A stretch of 64,000 bases of DNA, from positions 12,478,001 to 12,542,000 of the forward strand of contig NZ_CP114040.1 of assembly GCF_026965555.1 (NCBI RefSeq), written 5' to 3'. The notes below the pieces were generated by a model. The model saw only the letters and a list, made by a program, of their open reading frames with translations. It was not told the origin of the DNA and did not search any database. This stretch comes from Nannocystis punicea (lineage in GTDB: Bacteria; Myxococcota_A; Polyangia; Nannocystales; Nannocystaceae). The position numbers were made by a program, and so were the translations under genes. Below, in pieces: positions 24,507-32,659 of the stretch. Each line of letters begins with the position of its first letter. The stretch's first letter is position 1.

Positions 24507-26620
24507 TGGTGCGCCGGCGTCTCCCGGTCTTGCAACCGCCGCGCGAGGGCGGGGACGAAGATCCGCTGGCGCTGCTCCGCGGCGGCCGCTTCGCCCGCTG
24601 GTTCGCCTCCTCGCTCGCGGTCGTCGGCCTGTTCTGGATCGTCAGCGATCGCGTCGAGGCCCGTGACACCGCCAACGCCGTGGTCCTCGTCCACACCGCC
24701 CTGCAGGCCCCGCCGCAGCCGCCGATCGAGGACATCACGCCGCCGCGACCGCCGGTGGAGGACATCACGCCCGCGCGCACGCCCCCGCCTCCGCCGGTGG
24801 AGGACATCACGCCCGCGCGCACGCCCCCGCCTCCGCCGGTGGAGGACATCACGCCCGCGCGCAAGTCTGGCGAGACCACCGACGAGTTCGGGCGCAAGCG
24901 CACCGGTACGGGCGCTCTGGTGCTCGAAGAGGGCGAGCCCGACGAATCACTCGGCTTGCCCTCGCAGCAGCGGAAGGAGATCGCCAGCGGCGGCTTCTTC
25001 GACCCGACGGCCTTCGACGACGTCAAGACCGTCAAGAAGAAGGCCTACGTGCACCTGATGCCGGGGATCCCCAACGAGGCGTTCTTCGCCGGCGTCGTCC
25101 TCATCTTGCTGCTGTCGTTCAGCCTGTTCGAGCGCCACGGCAGCCGCGACAAGCGGGCGCGCAGCTACTGGCACCTCGAGCTCACCAAATTCTCGTGGCT
25201 GAAGCGCGCGATCAAGAGCCGGTGGTTTCAGCCGGCCGTGCAGCTCCCGGTCGTCCTCGCGTTCCTCGGCGTGATCGTCGTCGGTCTCATCGGCTCGCAG
25301 GAGCCGGGCCGCAACCTCGCGCCGGTGCTCACGTGGAACATCTGGTGGATCGGCCTCATCTTCATGGTGCTGCTGTTCGGCAACCTGTGGTGCTTCATGT
25401 GCCCGTGGACGGCGATCCCCGACTGGATCATGCGCCGCAGCTTCACCAAGGTGCGCCCGATCGCCTCGCTGGCGAGGAAGTACCCGCGGTTCAAGCTGTG
25501 GATGTGGCCGGCGATCGTGCTGTTCGGCTTCATCACCTGGCTCGAGATCGTGTTCGACGCGGCCAACCGACCGTGGCTGACGTCGGTGCTGGGGATCTTC
25601 ATGATCCTGCTGAGCTGGGTGCTGCTGGTGGTGTACGAGCGCAAGGCGATGTGCCGCTACGTCTGCTACGTCGGCCGCGTCTCGGGCCAGTACGCGATGA
25701 TGGGGATGATCGAGCTGCGCCGGCGCGACAACGACGTCTGCCGCCACTGCGCCACCAAGGACTGCTACCGCGGCAGCCCGCGCGGTTACCCCTGCCCCAC
25801 GCACGAGTTCATGGGGGCGATGAACGAGAATCAGTACTGCACTCTGTGCACGGAGTGCGTGAAGAGCTGCCCGCACGACAACATCGCCCTGAACCTGCGG
25901 CCGAGCGGCGAGGACGTGCTGCACGCCCACCGCTCGCGCTCGGACGAGGCCTACATGGCGCTGCTGATCTTCATCGTCAGCGCCTTCCACGGCGCGGCCA
26001 TGATCCCGCTGTGGATGGAGTGGGAGAACGCGCTGCGGACCGCGATCATCGACGGCCAGACGGCCGTGTTCGGCGCCGACGTGCTCGGCTTCGCCGGCAG
26101 CCACGGCGGCACGATGACGTTCACGGTGATGATGCTCGCCTGCATCGTCGGCCCCGCGATCATCTACGCCGCGCTGTGCTGGCTGATGCGGCTCGCCAGC
26201 GGCCGGCGCGACATCACCACGCGCAAGCTGTTCGTCAAGTTCAGCTACACGCTGCTGCCGATCGCGCTCTTCTATCACCTCGCGCACAACGCCGTGCACG
26301 TGTTCTGGGAGTGGTCGAAGGTCCGGCGCCTGATCAGCGACCCGCTCGGCTGGGGTCACGACTACTTCGGCACCGCCCGCGCGCCGCTGACCGCGTTGTG
26401 GTCGCCGGAGACGATCTGGTACGTCCAGGTCGCGCTCATCGTCATCGGCCACATCTACGGCATCTACGTCGCCCAGCGCGAGTCGAACCGCCTCTACGCC
26501 GACGACCGCAAGGCCGCGCTGCGCGTCCACCTGGTGATGATGGTCGGCATGATCCTCATGAGTCTGCTCAGCCTGTGGCTGCTGGCCCAGCCGATGTTCA
26601 TGCGCACGGCCGACCTCTGA
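24506..26620 (+). CDS. NosR/NapH-like membrane polyferredoxin with proline-rich repeats
   Basis: The 704-residue protein starts at ATG 24506, overlapping the previous stop. After one membrane segment (~34-47) comes an extracytoplasmic Pro-rich region with four VEDITP/IEDITP repeats (~73-120). Further membrane segments follow at about 192-207, 246-263, 275-292, 333-350 and 360-377. CFMCP (296-300) and CRYVC (383-387) are the paired Cys motifs of NosR, NapH and CcoG. Two [4Fe-4S] sites follow: C412xxC415 with C420 and C430, and the classical C445xxCxxCxxxCP. More membrane segments follow after ~480, several with His. It should move electrons between the quinone pool or cytoplasm and the periplasm; the FMN-binding-like protein two genes upstream could supply the flavin part that NosR carries as a fused domain. 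Confidence 0.75.
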   Translation: MVRRRLPVLQPPREGGDEDPLALLRGGRFARWFASSLAVVGLFWIVSDRVEARDTANAVVLVHTALQAPPQPPIEDITPPRPPVEDITPARTPPPPPVEDITPARTPPPPPVEDITPARKSGETTDEFGRKRTGTGALVLEEGEPDESLGLPSQQRKEIASGGFFDPTAFDDVKTVKKKAYVHLMPGIPNEAFFAGVVLILLLSFSLFERHGSRDKRARSYWHLELTKFSWLKRAIKSRWFQPAVQLPVVLAFLGVIVVGLIGSQEPGRNLAPVLTWNIWWIGLIFMVLLFGNLWCFMCPWTAIPDWIMRRSFTKVRPIASLARKYPRFKLWMWPAIVLFGFITWLEIVFDAANRPWLTSVLGIFMILLSWVLLVVYERKAMCRYVCYVGRVSGQYAMMGMIELRRRDNDVCRHCATKDCYRGSPRGYPCPTHEFMGAMNENQYCTLCTECVKSCPHDNIALNLRPSGEDVLHAHRSRSDEAYMALLIFIVSAFHGAAMIPLWMEWENALRTAIIDGQTAVFGADVLGFAGSHGGTMTFTVMMLACIVGPAIIYAALCWLMRLASGRRDITTRKLFVKFSYTLLPIALFYHLAHNAVHVFWEWSKVRRLISDPLGWGHDYFGTARAPLTALWSPETIWYVQVALIVIGHIYGIYVAQRESNRLYADDRKAALRVHLVMMVGMILMSLLSLWLLAQPMFMRTADL
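24720..24866 (+). repeat. In-frame 42 bp tandem repeats in the polyferredoxin gene
   Basis: GAGGACATCACGCC starts at 24728, 24758, 24800 and 24842. The last two periods are exactly 42 bp (14 residues, PPVEDITPARTPPP) and the first is 30 bp. The number of units may vary between strains and sets the length of the extracytoplasmic linker. Confidence 0.85.
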
Positions 26621-26751
26621 GGCCGCGGCCGGCCTCGGCGAACCGAGCATGAGCTTGCTCGCAGCGCCGGCCGAGCTCGGTGGCCGGGCCATGTCCTTCG
26701 AGGCAGCTCGACCGGCGAGCGCCTGCTTCTTCGATCCGCGAGCTCCCCAGC

Positions 26752-27246
26752 TCAGGCGTGAGCGGGGAACATCTCGTCGAGCTCGCGGACCACGTCGGCG
26801 CCCTGGACGCCCTTGGCGAGCGCGAGCTCTTGTACGAGCAACGTCCGGGCCGTATCGAGCATCTTCTTCTCGCCGAACGACAGGTCCTTGTCGCCGCGGA
26901 GGATGCAGAGGTCGCGCAGGACGCTGGCGATCTCGAGGAGCGACCCGGTCTTGATCTTCTCCATGTATTCGCGATAGCGGCGGTTCCAGGTCGCGGTCGA
27001 GATCTTCTCGCCGCGGCGGGTCAGGACCTCGTAGACCTCCTGGACCTGCACGTCGTCGACGATGGGCCGAAGGCCGACCGAGCCGGCGTTCTTCTTCGGG
27101 ACCATGACCTTCATGTCGTTCTCCAGCACCCGGAGGACGTAGAATTCCATGACGGAGCCGGCGATTTCTCGCCGATCGACGCCAGTGACCTCCGCGACGC
27201 CGTGGGCGGGGTAGACGACCTTGTCACCGATGTTGAACTCGCTCAT
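26752..27246 (-). CDS. cdnL: CarD-family transcriptional regulator (CdnL type)
   Basis: This 164-residue protein has the RNA-polymerase-interacting N-domain (FNIGDKVVYPAHGVAEVTGVD) and the all-helical C-domain with the conserved basic/aromatic patch (STATWNRRYREYMEKIKTGS). It lacks the HMGA-like tail of CarD itself, so it is the CdnL type, which in Myxococcus stabilises open complexes at rRNA and other promoters and is essential. Length matches the Myxococcus protein. It is transcribed alone toward the polyferredoxin gene. Confidence 0.92.
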   Translation of the reverse strand: MSEFNIGDKVVYPAHGVAEVTGVDRREIAGSVMEFYVLRVLENDMKVMVPKKNAGSVGLRPIVDDVQVQEVYEVLTRRGEKISTATWNRRYREYMEKIKTGSLLEIASVLRDLCILRGDKDLSFGEKKMLDTARTLLVQELALAKGVQGADVVRELDEMFPAHA

Positions 27247-27483
27247 GGAGCGCCTTCAAAGACGGCCCTTCCCAGCCCAAAAGACGCGAAACGATGGCAA
27301 AAAAGCGCAGTTTTGTCAACCTTCGAGTGGGTCCACGAACCCGAGGACGCATGTGGCGGGGTCATCGCCGTCCTCGGCGAGGGTCTCTGCCGGATGACCT
27401 CGCTGGACGCGTGAGGAAATCCACAGGCCTGGACTTCTTGTCCCATCCATCGCTGCATTCTTGAACTCGAACGCCGCTCTCCT

Positions 27484-28020
27484 ATGATGCGCCCCATGTC
27501 GCCGCGCACCTCCTCGCGCCGCTCTCTGCGCCCGCGCTTTCAGCGGGCCGTGGCCCGGCTCCTCCTCGGCCTCGCGTTCCTCGGCCCGCTGGCGTGCGCG
27601 ATGACCCCCGATCGATTGCCCCCGCCAGACCGCCAATTTTATCACACGCTGCCCTCCGCCGAGGACAAGGCCAAGTTCCTCAAGCTCAAGGAGACTGAGC
27701 GCCAGCCGTTCCTCGAGCAGAAGGGCCTGTGGGCCAAGTGGATGGAGCTGCCGCCCGAGGAGCGCGAGGCGGCCAAGCGCGGCGAGGTCAAGGCCGGCTA
27801 CAAGGAGTTCACCGCGCTGATGGCCTGGGGCGCCCCGGCCGACACGCAGGAGAGCAAGACGCCCGAGCGCAGCGTCCGCTTCCACACCTTCATCCGCTGC
27901 ACCAGCGGCCCGCGCGTCGGTCGCTGGGTCGCCAGCAACCTCGCCTGCGACGGCACCTCCAGCGAGGTCGAGGTCGCCGTCGAGAACGGCCTCATCACCG
28001 AGGTCAAGTACCTCAACTGA
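27484..28020 (+). CDS. Small lipoprotein of unknown function
   Basis: The 178-residue product has a long basic N-terminus, a hydrophobic stretch and a lipobox GPLAC at ~34-38. A shorter start at the ATG reading MSPRTSS (27496) is possible. The mature part is charged, with a helical segment (SAEDKAKFLKLKETERQPFLEQ) and a C-terminal portion with two Cys that may pair. I recognise no family. It ends in a gap of palindromes shared with the convergent pepA. Confidence 0.6.
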   Translation: MMRPMSPRTSSRRSLRPRFQRAVARLLLGLAFLGPLACAMTPDRLPPPDRQFYHTLPSAEDKAKFLKLKETERQPFLEQKGLWAKWMELPPEEREAAKRGEVKAGYKEFTALMAWGAPADTQESKTPERSVRFHTFIRCTSGPRVGRWVASNLACDGTSSEVEVAVENGLITEVKYLN

Positions 28021-28023
28021 GCG

Positions 28024-28091
28024 CATGGCCTTCGGAGCAGCCGCGGCTGTCCCGAAGGCCATGTCGTTCGCGCTGCTGTCCCGGAGGACAG
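28024..28091. terminator. Palindromes between convergent lipoprotein and pepA genes
   Basis: CATGGCCTTCGG (28024-28035) pairs with CCGAAGGCCATG (28052-28063) around an inner AGCCGCGGCT palindrome. A second hairpin CTGTCC-CGGA-GGACAG is at 28076-28091. They lie between two converging genes and could end transcription in both directions. No T-run is seen. Confidence 0.55.
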
Positions 28092-28096
28092 CCGGC

Positions 28097-29569
28097 TCAC
28101 GCGCGCGCGAGGAACTCGAGGATCGTCGCCACCGGGAAGCCGGAGCCGCCCTCGTCGCAGACGCCGAACGGCTTGCGGACCATCGCCGGGCCGGCGATGT
28201 CGACGTGGACCCACCGCTGGCCGGCGGTGAACTCCGACAGGAACAGGCCGGCAGTGATGGCGCCGCCGTAGCGGTCGCCCGTGTTGACCATGTCGGCGAT
28301 CGAGCTCTTGAGCTGCTCCTTGAGCCCCTCGGGCAGCGGCAGCCGCCACATCTCCTCGCCCACGCGCTCGCTCGCGCCGGTCCACAGGCTCACCAGCTCG
28401 TCGTCGCGGGACATCACGCCGGCGCAGCGCGGCCCGAGGGCGACGATGCAGGCGCCGGTCAGCGTGGCGAAGTCGAAGGTGTAGGTCGGCTGCAGCTTGC
28501 CGGCGTAGACCAGCGCGTCGGCCAGAGTCAGCCGGCCCTCCGCGTCGGTGTTGTCGATCTCGACCGTCTTGCCGTTGCTGGCCGTGAGCACGTCGCCGAG
28601 GCGATAGGCGTCGCCGCCGATCATGTTCTCGGTCGCCGGCACGATCGCGTGGACCTCCCACGGCACGCCGAGCTTGGCCGCGCCCTCGAGCGCGCTGAGC
28701 ACCGCCGCGGCGCCGCCCATGTCCATCTTCATCCCCATCATCGCGTCGCTCGGCTTGAGCGACAGGCCGCCCGAGTCGAAGGTGACGCCCTTGCCGACCA
28801 GGCACACGCGGCCCTTGGCGGTGCCCTTGGGCGTGTACTGCAGGTGGATGAACTTGGGCCGCTGGGCGCTGCCGCGGGCGACCGCGAGGTAGCAGCCCAT
28901 GCCGAGCTTCTCGCAGTCCTCGCGCTCGAGCACGGTGATCCGCACGCCGCGATCGGCGAGGGTGTCGGCGATCTCGCGGGCCACGTCGGCGAGGTAGCTC
29001 GGGGTCACGAGGTTGGCTGGCCCATTGACCAGGTCACGCGCCCGCGCGACGCTGGCCGCCACGATCTGCCCGCGCGAGGTGCCCTCGCCGGCCGCGGCCT
29101 CGCCGAGCACGCGCACGCGCTTCACCGTCGAGGGCTTGCGCTTGGCCTCGCTGAGGTAGCGGTCGTAGCGATAGGCGCCGATCTGGAGGCCCTGCGCCAC
29201 GAGCTCGCCGAAGTGCACCGGCTCGCGCGAGGTCCCGAGGGCGCGCAGATCGAGGACGACCTCGGCGACGCCGGCGGCCGAGCCCGCGCGCACGGCGTCG
29301 AAGGCGAGCGTGCGCAACGCCCCGGCCGCGGGCGCGCTCGCGCCGGTCCCGAGCAGCAGCACCTGCTGTGGTTCGCCCTGGTGCTCGCGCAGGAACGAGA
29401 ACTTCTCCCCCGGTTCACCGCGGAACCGCGCCGCCTGGGCCGCCCGCGCCAGCGGAGCGCCGAAACGGCGTTCGATTGCCGGACCCGTGTCGCTGCTGGC
29501 GACAGCCACCGCGAGCAGGTGATGGCCCGCGCCCACCGCCTCCTGAGAAGTCCACTCGATGCTGAGCAT
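28097..29569 (-). CDS. pepA: Leucyl aminopeptidase (M17 family)
   Basis: A di-zinc exopeptidase that removes N-terminal residues. I choose the ATG at 29569 (MLSIEWTSQEAV), 38 codons inside the longest frame, since the extra residues are Arg/Pro-rich and unlike the family. The 490 residues have the variable N-domain and the catalytic domain with the metal-binding Lys/Asp in GKGVTFDSGGLSLKPS, MDMGGAA, and the signature NTDAEGRLTLADAL. Length is normal for PepA. PepA can also bind DNA at recombination and promoter sites in E. coli; nothing here shows that. Confidence 0.92.
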   Translation of the reverse strand: MLSIEWTSQEAVGAGHHLLAVAVASSDTGPAIERRFGAPLARAAQAARFRGEPGEKFSFLREHQGEPQQVLLLGTGASAPAAGALRTLAFDAVRAGSAAGVAEVVLDLRALGTSREPVHFGELVAQGLQIGAYRYDRYLSEAKRKPSTVKRVRVLGEAAAGEGTSRGQIVAASVARARDLVNGPANLVTPSYLADVAREIADTLADRGVRITVLEREDCEKLGMGCYLAVARGSAQRPKFIHLQYTPKGTAKGRVCLVGKGVTFDSGGLSLKPSDAMMGMKMDMGGAAAVLSALEGAAKLGVPWEVHAIVPATENMIGGDAYRLGDVLTASNGKTVEIDNTDAEGRLTLADALVYAGKLQPTYTFDFATLTGACIVALGPRCAGVMSRDDELVSLWTGASERVGEEMWRLPLPEGLKEQLKSSIADMVNTGDRYGGAITAGLFLSEFTAGQRWVHVDIAGPAMVRKPFGVCDEGGSGFPVATILEFLARA

Positions 29570-29777
29570 GTCGGCTGTTGTCCCCCACCGCCGCGCCCGC
29601 CGCAAGCCGATCGGGGGCGCGGAGGGAAACGGAGGGGACTCACGGAGCAAGTCGCAAAAACCACGCCACACGCGCGAATGCACACAAAATTTCTAGCGAA
29701 ACAAACACCTGGACCCCTAAGGTGTTACAAAGATCGTTCACCTTCCTATAATTGAGTAAAAAAGATGTTAATTGGCG

Positions 29778-29804
29778 TTGACACTACATGCTCTTTATAT
29801 GTAG
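29778..29804 (+). promoter_or_regulatory. Promoter and inverted repeat upstream of the H1-like gene
   Basis: In an AT-rich pocket (29690-29815), TTGACA (29778-29783) could be a -35. It is followed by CTACAT (29784-29789) and ATGTAG (29799-29804), an inverted repeat with a 9 bp spacer containing TTTATAT. The -10 is unclear because the best candidate is spaced short. The inverted repeat could be an operator. Confidence 0.45.
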
Positions 29805-29842
29805 CGTTTTGAGCACGTAGCCCCTGAAGGAGGGACCACACG

Positions 29843-30175
29843 ATGCTCACCGACGATACCAACACGAACGCTGCGCCCGAGGAGGGCAAGAAGGCCTCGA
29901 AGCGCAAGACCGCCAAGAAGAAGGCGGGCAAGAAGGCCGCCAAGAAGGCGGGCGCGAAGAAGGCCGCCAAGGCCGGCGCCGCCAAGAAGACCGGCAAGAA
30001 GGCTGCCAAGAAGGCGGGCAAGAAGGCCGCCAAGAAGGCGGGCAAGAAGGCCGCCAAGAAGACCGGTGCGAAGAAGGCCGCCAAGAAGGCCGGTAAGAAG
30101 GCCGCCAAGGCCGGTGCGAAGAAGACCGCGAAGAAGGCGGGCAAGAAGGCCAGCAAGCGCGCTGCTGCTGCGTAA
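29843..30175 (+). CDS. Histone H1-like Lys/Ala-rich DNA-binding protein
   Basis: The 110-residue product has a short acidic head (MLTDDTNTNAAPEEG) followed by ~95 residues of Lys, Ala and Gly in repeating KKAGKKAAKKAG units. This resembles the C-terminal tail of eukaryotic H1 and bacterial H1-like proteins that compact DNA. It has no globular domain. A strong ribosome-binding site (GAAGGAGGGA, 29826-29835) precedes the ATG, and it has its own AT-rich promoter region and a 14 bp terminator stem, so it is a highly expressed single gene. The repetitive DNA could expand or contract. Confidence 0.8.
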   Translation: MLTDDTNTNAAPEEGKKASKRKTAKKKAGKKAAKKAGAKKAAKAGAAKKTGKKAAKKAGKKAAKKAGKKAAKKTGAKKAAKKAGKKAAKAGAKKTAKKAGKKASKRAAAA

Positions 30176-30210
30176 GCTGCTTCTCGGGGTTGACCGACCC
30201 CGATTCGCAC

Positions 30211-30249
30211 GAAAATCGCCGCGAACCTGCCCAGGTCGCGGCGATTTTC
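30211..30249. terminator. Strong bidirectional terminator after the H1-like gene
   Basis: GAAAATCGCCGCGA (30211-30224) pairs perfectly with TCGCGGCGATTTTC (30236-30249) around an 11-base loop. The AAAA/TTTT ends give a U-rich tail in both directions. Confidence 0.85.
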
Positions 30250-30353
30250 ATTGGTTCAGCGCCAATCGCAGCAAAACTTGCCGGTGCGCGCATCTCCGCG
30301 CCGCACTGCGCAGCAAACGCCGACGGCGGTCGATTTCGGGCGAGTGCGCGAGG

Positions 30354-31145
30354 CTAAAGCTCGGCGGCGTCCAGCGCGCGCGCGAAGGCACGCAGGTTGG
30401 CATGGGCGCGCGCCCCGCTGAAGAGGATGGTCGCGTCCTCGAGCGCGTCGGCGTTGGCCAGCGCGAACACCAGGCTCTCGGCGAGCGCGCCGCGCAGCCG
30501 CTCGGTCGCGCCCGCGGCGTCGACGCGCAGCCACCGGTGCTCGTAGGTCTGCGGGACCGGCCGGCCGGTGCCCTCGAAGGCGGGCACCAGAGTGTCGAGC
30601 GAGAGCTTGCGCGCCAGTGCGAGCGTCGTCGCCGGCTCCCACAGGCCGTCGAGCTCCCACACCACGTGCAGACCCTCGGCGGCGCGCGCCTCGGCGAACG
30701 CGGCCAGGCGCGCCTGATTCACCGTCCCGGGCGTGAAGCTCGGCGGCGTGCGCAGGATGACCGTATCCGAGCCCATCTCCTTCGCACAGCGCAGGCTCAC
30801 GTCCCACGCGCTGTGGACCTCGGGCGTGTCCTGCAGGTGCCCGAACCGCCGCGCCTCGCCCGGTAGCGTGCGCGTGCCGGCCTCGCGCAGCCCGTCGCTC
30901 TCGCCGTGGCTGACGAGGTGCCACACGTACGGCACCAGCACGGCGTTCGGATGGACGCTGCGGACGTGGTCGGCGAGCGAGCGCGCAGCCGCGGCGCGCG
31001 GAGGGTTCAGCAGCGTCGAGCGCAGCGCGACGAGCTGGACCGGATCACCGGCCTCGTCGCCGGCCTCATCGGAGGGGTCGGGCCGGGCGGGACGCGCGGC
31101 GCGGAGAGCGTGCTCGTCCTGAAGGATCACACCGAGGCGGGGCAT
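30354..31145 (-). CDS. DUF72-like (YecE-like) protein
   Basis: The 263 residues have a TIM-barrel-like rhythm. The segment VILRTPPSFTPGTVNQARLAAFAEA followed by HVVWELDG resembles the DUF72 pattern (a Q/R-x-P-P-S-F strand, a helix, then an E-containing strand). Length is near the ~250 of that family. The usual aromatic-rich N-terminal region of DUF72 is replaced by an Ala/Arg/Pro-rich one, so the assignment is moderate. Function of the family is unknown. It diverges from the transaldolase gene. Confidence 0.5.
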   Translation of the reverse strand: MPRLGVILQDEHALRAARPARPDPSDEAGDEAGDPVQLVALRSTLLNPPRAAAARSLADHVRSVHPNAVLVPYVWHLVSHGESDGLREAGTRTLPGEARRFGHLQDTPEVHSAWDVSLRCAKEMGSDTVILRTPPSFTPGTVNQARLAAFAEARAAEGLHVVWELDGLWEPATTLALARKLSLDTLVPAFEGTGRPVPQTYEHRWLRVDAAGATERLRGALAESLVFALANADALEDATILFSGARAHANLRAFARALDAAEL

Positions 31146-31214
31146 GGCGGCCGGAGGCTAGTGCGGACGCGGGGCATATACAAGCGCGGCCTGCTGTGTG
31201 CTATGGGGGCGCCC

Positions 31215-31871
31215 GTGAAGCTCTTCATCGATACGGCGGACGTGAAGGAGATCCGCGAGGCGGCGGCGATGGGCCTCCTCGACGGCGTGACCACCAACCC
31301 GTCCCTCGTGGCGGCGACTGGGCGCGACATGCGGTCGGTGTTGCAGGAGATCTGCAGCATCGTCGACGGCCCGGTCAGCGGCGAGGTGCTGGCGACGACG
31401 TACAAGGAGATCCTCGACGAGGCGCACGACCTCGCCGCGATCGCGCCCAACATCGTCGTCAAGGTGCCGCTCATCGAGGACGGCCTGCGCGCGGTCAAGA
31501 CGCTCACCGGCGAGGGCATCAAGACCAACGTGACGCTGTGCTTCTCGCCGATCCAGGCGGTGCTGGCGGCCAAGGCCGGCGCGACGTACATCTCGCCGTT
31601 CGTCGGCCGGCTCGACGACGTCGGCCACGAGGGCATGGAAGTCGTGGCCCAGATCGTCGAGGCGTACGCCAACTACGGCTACAAGACCGAGGTCCTGGTC
31701 GCGTCGGTGCGCTCGCCGCTCCACGTGCTCGAGACGATCCGGATCGGCGCGCACGTGGCGACCTTGCCGTTCAAGGTCATCCACCAGCTCGTCAAGCACC
31801 CGCTGACCGACGTCGGCCTCGCTCGCTTCCTCGCCGACGCCGCCAAGATCCCGGCGGCCAAGAAGAGCTGA
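31215..31871 (+). CDS. Transaldolase / fructose-6-phosphate aldolase family
   Basis: It transfers or releases a dihydroxyacetone unit in the pentose phosphate pathway. I prefer GTG 31215, preceded by GGGGGC, because it gives the family start MKLFIDTADVKEI; ATG 31203 adds four residues and lacks a binding site. The 218 residues match the short (TalC/Fsa) subfamily. DGVTTNPSL, the Schiff-base Lys in NIVVKVPL, GIKTNVTLCFSPIQA and YISPFVGRLDD are all present. Substrate preference (transaldolase or aldolase) cannot be told from this. Confidence 0.9.
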   Translation: MKLFIDTADVKEIREAAAMGLLDGVTTNPSLVAATGRDMRSVLQEICSIVDGPVSGEVLATTYKEILDEAHDLAAIAPNIVVKVPLIEDGLRAVKTLTGEGIKTNVTLCFSPIQAVLAAKAGATYISPFVGRLDDVGHEGMEVVAQIVEAYANYGYKTEVLVASVRSPLHVLETIRIGAHVATLPFKVIHQLVKHPLTDVGLARFLADAAKIPAAKKS

Positions 31872-31891
31872 GCGCACCTGTCCGCAAGGAC

Positions 31892-32551
31892 ATGCGGAAG
31901 ATCCGCCAGCACGTCAACCCGCTGAGCGCGCACTTCATGCGAGAGCGCGCCCAGCCGGTCGCGCGCCCGCCCGGCCTCGCGCTCGACTGCGCGGTCGAGG
32001 TCGAGCTCGGCTGCGCCGACGCCGAGTTCAGCTTCGCCCGCGCCGCCGCCCGCGCCGACATGCTGATGGTCGGGCTCGACATCCGCGAGCCCTGCCTGGC
32101 CCGCAACCGCGTGCGCGCCGCCGACGAGGGCCTGCTCAACCTGCTGTTCGGCTACGTCAACCTCAACGTCGACATCGACCGGGTGTTCGCGCCGGCCAGC
32201 GTCGACCGCTTCCACCTGCTGTTCCCCGACCCCTGGGTCAAGAAGAGCCACCACAAGCGCCGCGTCATCGAGCCGGCGCTGGTCGCCTCGCTGACGACGC
32301 AGCTGCGCCCCGGCGGCGAGCTGCACGTCGCCAGCGACGTGTTCGACGTGGCGCTCGAGATCATGTCGACCGTCGAGGACCCCGCCCTCGCGCACCTCGG
32401 CCTCGCCAACCTGGCCGGCCCCTGGGGCTTCTGGCGCGACAACCCGTTCGCCGAGTCGAGCCGCCGCGAGCAGACTACGCTGCGCCGCCAGCAGCGGGTG
32501 TGGCGGATGCGATATGTCCGAAGCGACATGGCGCTGGCACCAGGTATTTAA
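31892..32551 (+). CDS. trmB: tRNA (guanine-N7-)-methyltransferase TrmB
   Basis: TrmB methylates G46 in the tRNA variable loop. The 219 residues have the SAM loop VELGCADAEFSFA (E-x-G-x-G variant with Ala), a second acidic strand VGLDIREP, and the TrmB signature FHLLFPDPWVKKSHHKRR. The start codon ATG 31892 and its AAGGA ribosome-binding site both lie inside the dispersed palindrome TGTCCGCAAGGACATG (31879-31894), 20 bp after the transaldolase stop. The last ~10 residues again come from a half palindrome (ATGTCCGAAGCGACAT), so both ends appear to have been remodelled by it. Confidence 0.88.
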   Translation: MRKIRQHVNPLSAHFMRERAQPVARPPGLALDCAVEVELGCADAEFSFARAAARADMLMVGLDIREPCLARNRVRAADEGLLNLLFGYVNLNVDIDRVFAPASVDRFHLLFPDPWVKKSHHKRRVIEPALVASLTTQLRPGGELHVASDVFDVALEIMSTVEDPALAHLGLANLAGPWGFWRDNPFAESSRREQTTLRRQQRVWRMRYVRSDMALAPGI

Positions 32552-32659
32552 AGACAGGGCCATTTCGACAGGGCGGAAAGAACCTGTCCTTTCGGAGATG
32601 GGCCGGACCGGCCGTCGGCAGCTCGCGGCTCCAGGGTCTCCGTGCGGGTCAGGTGGCGA

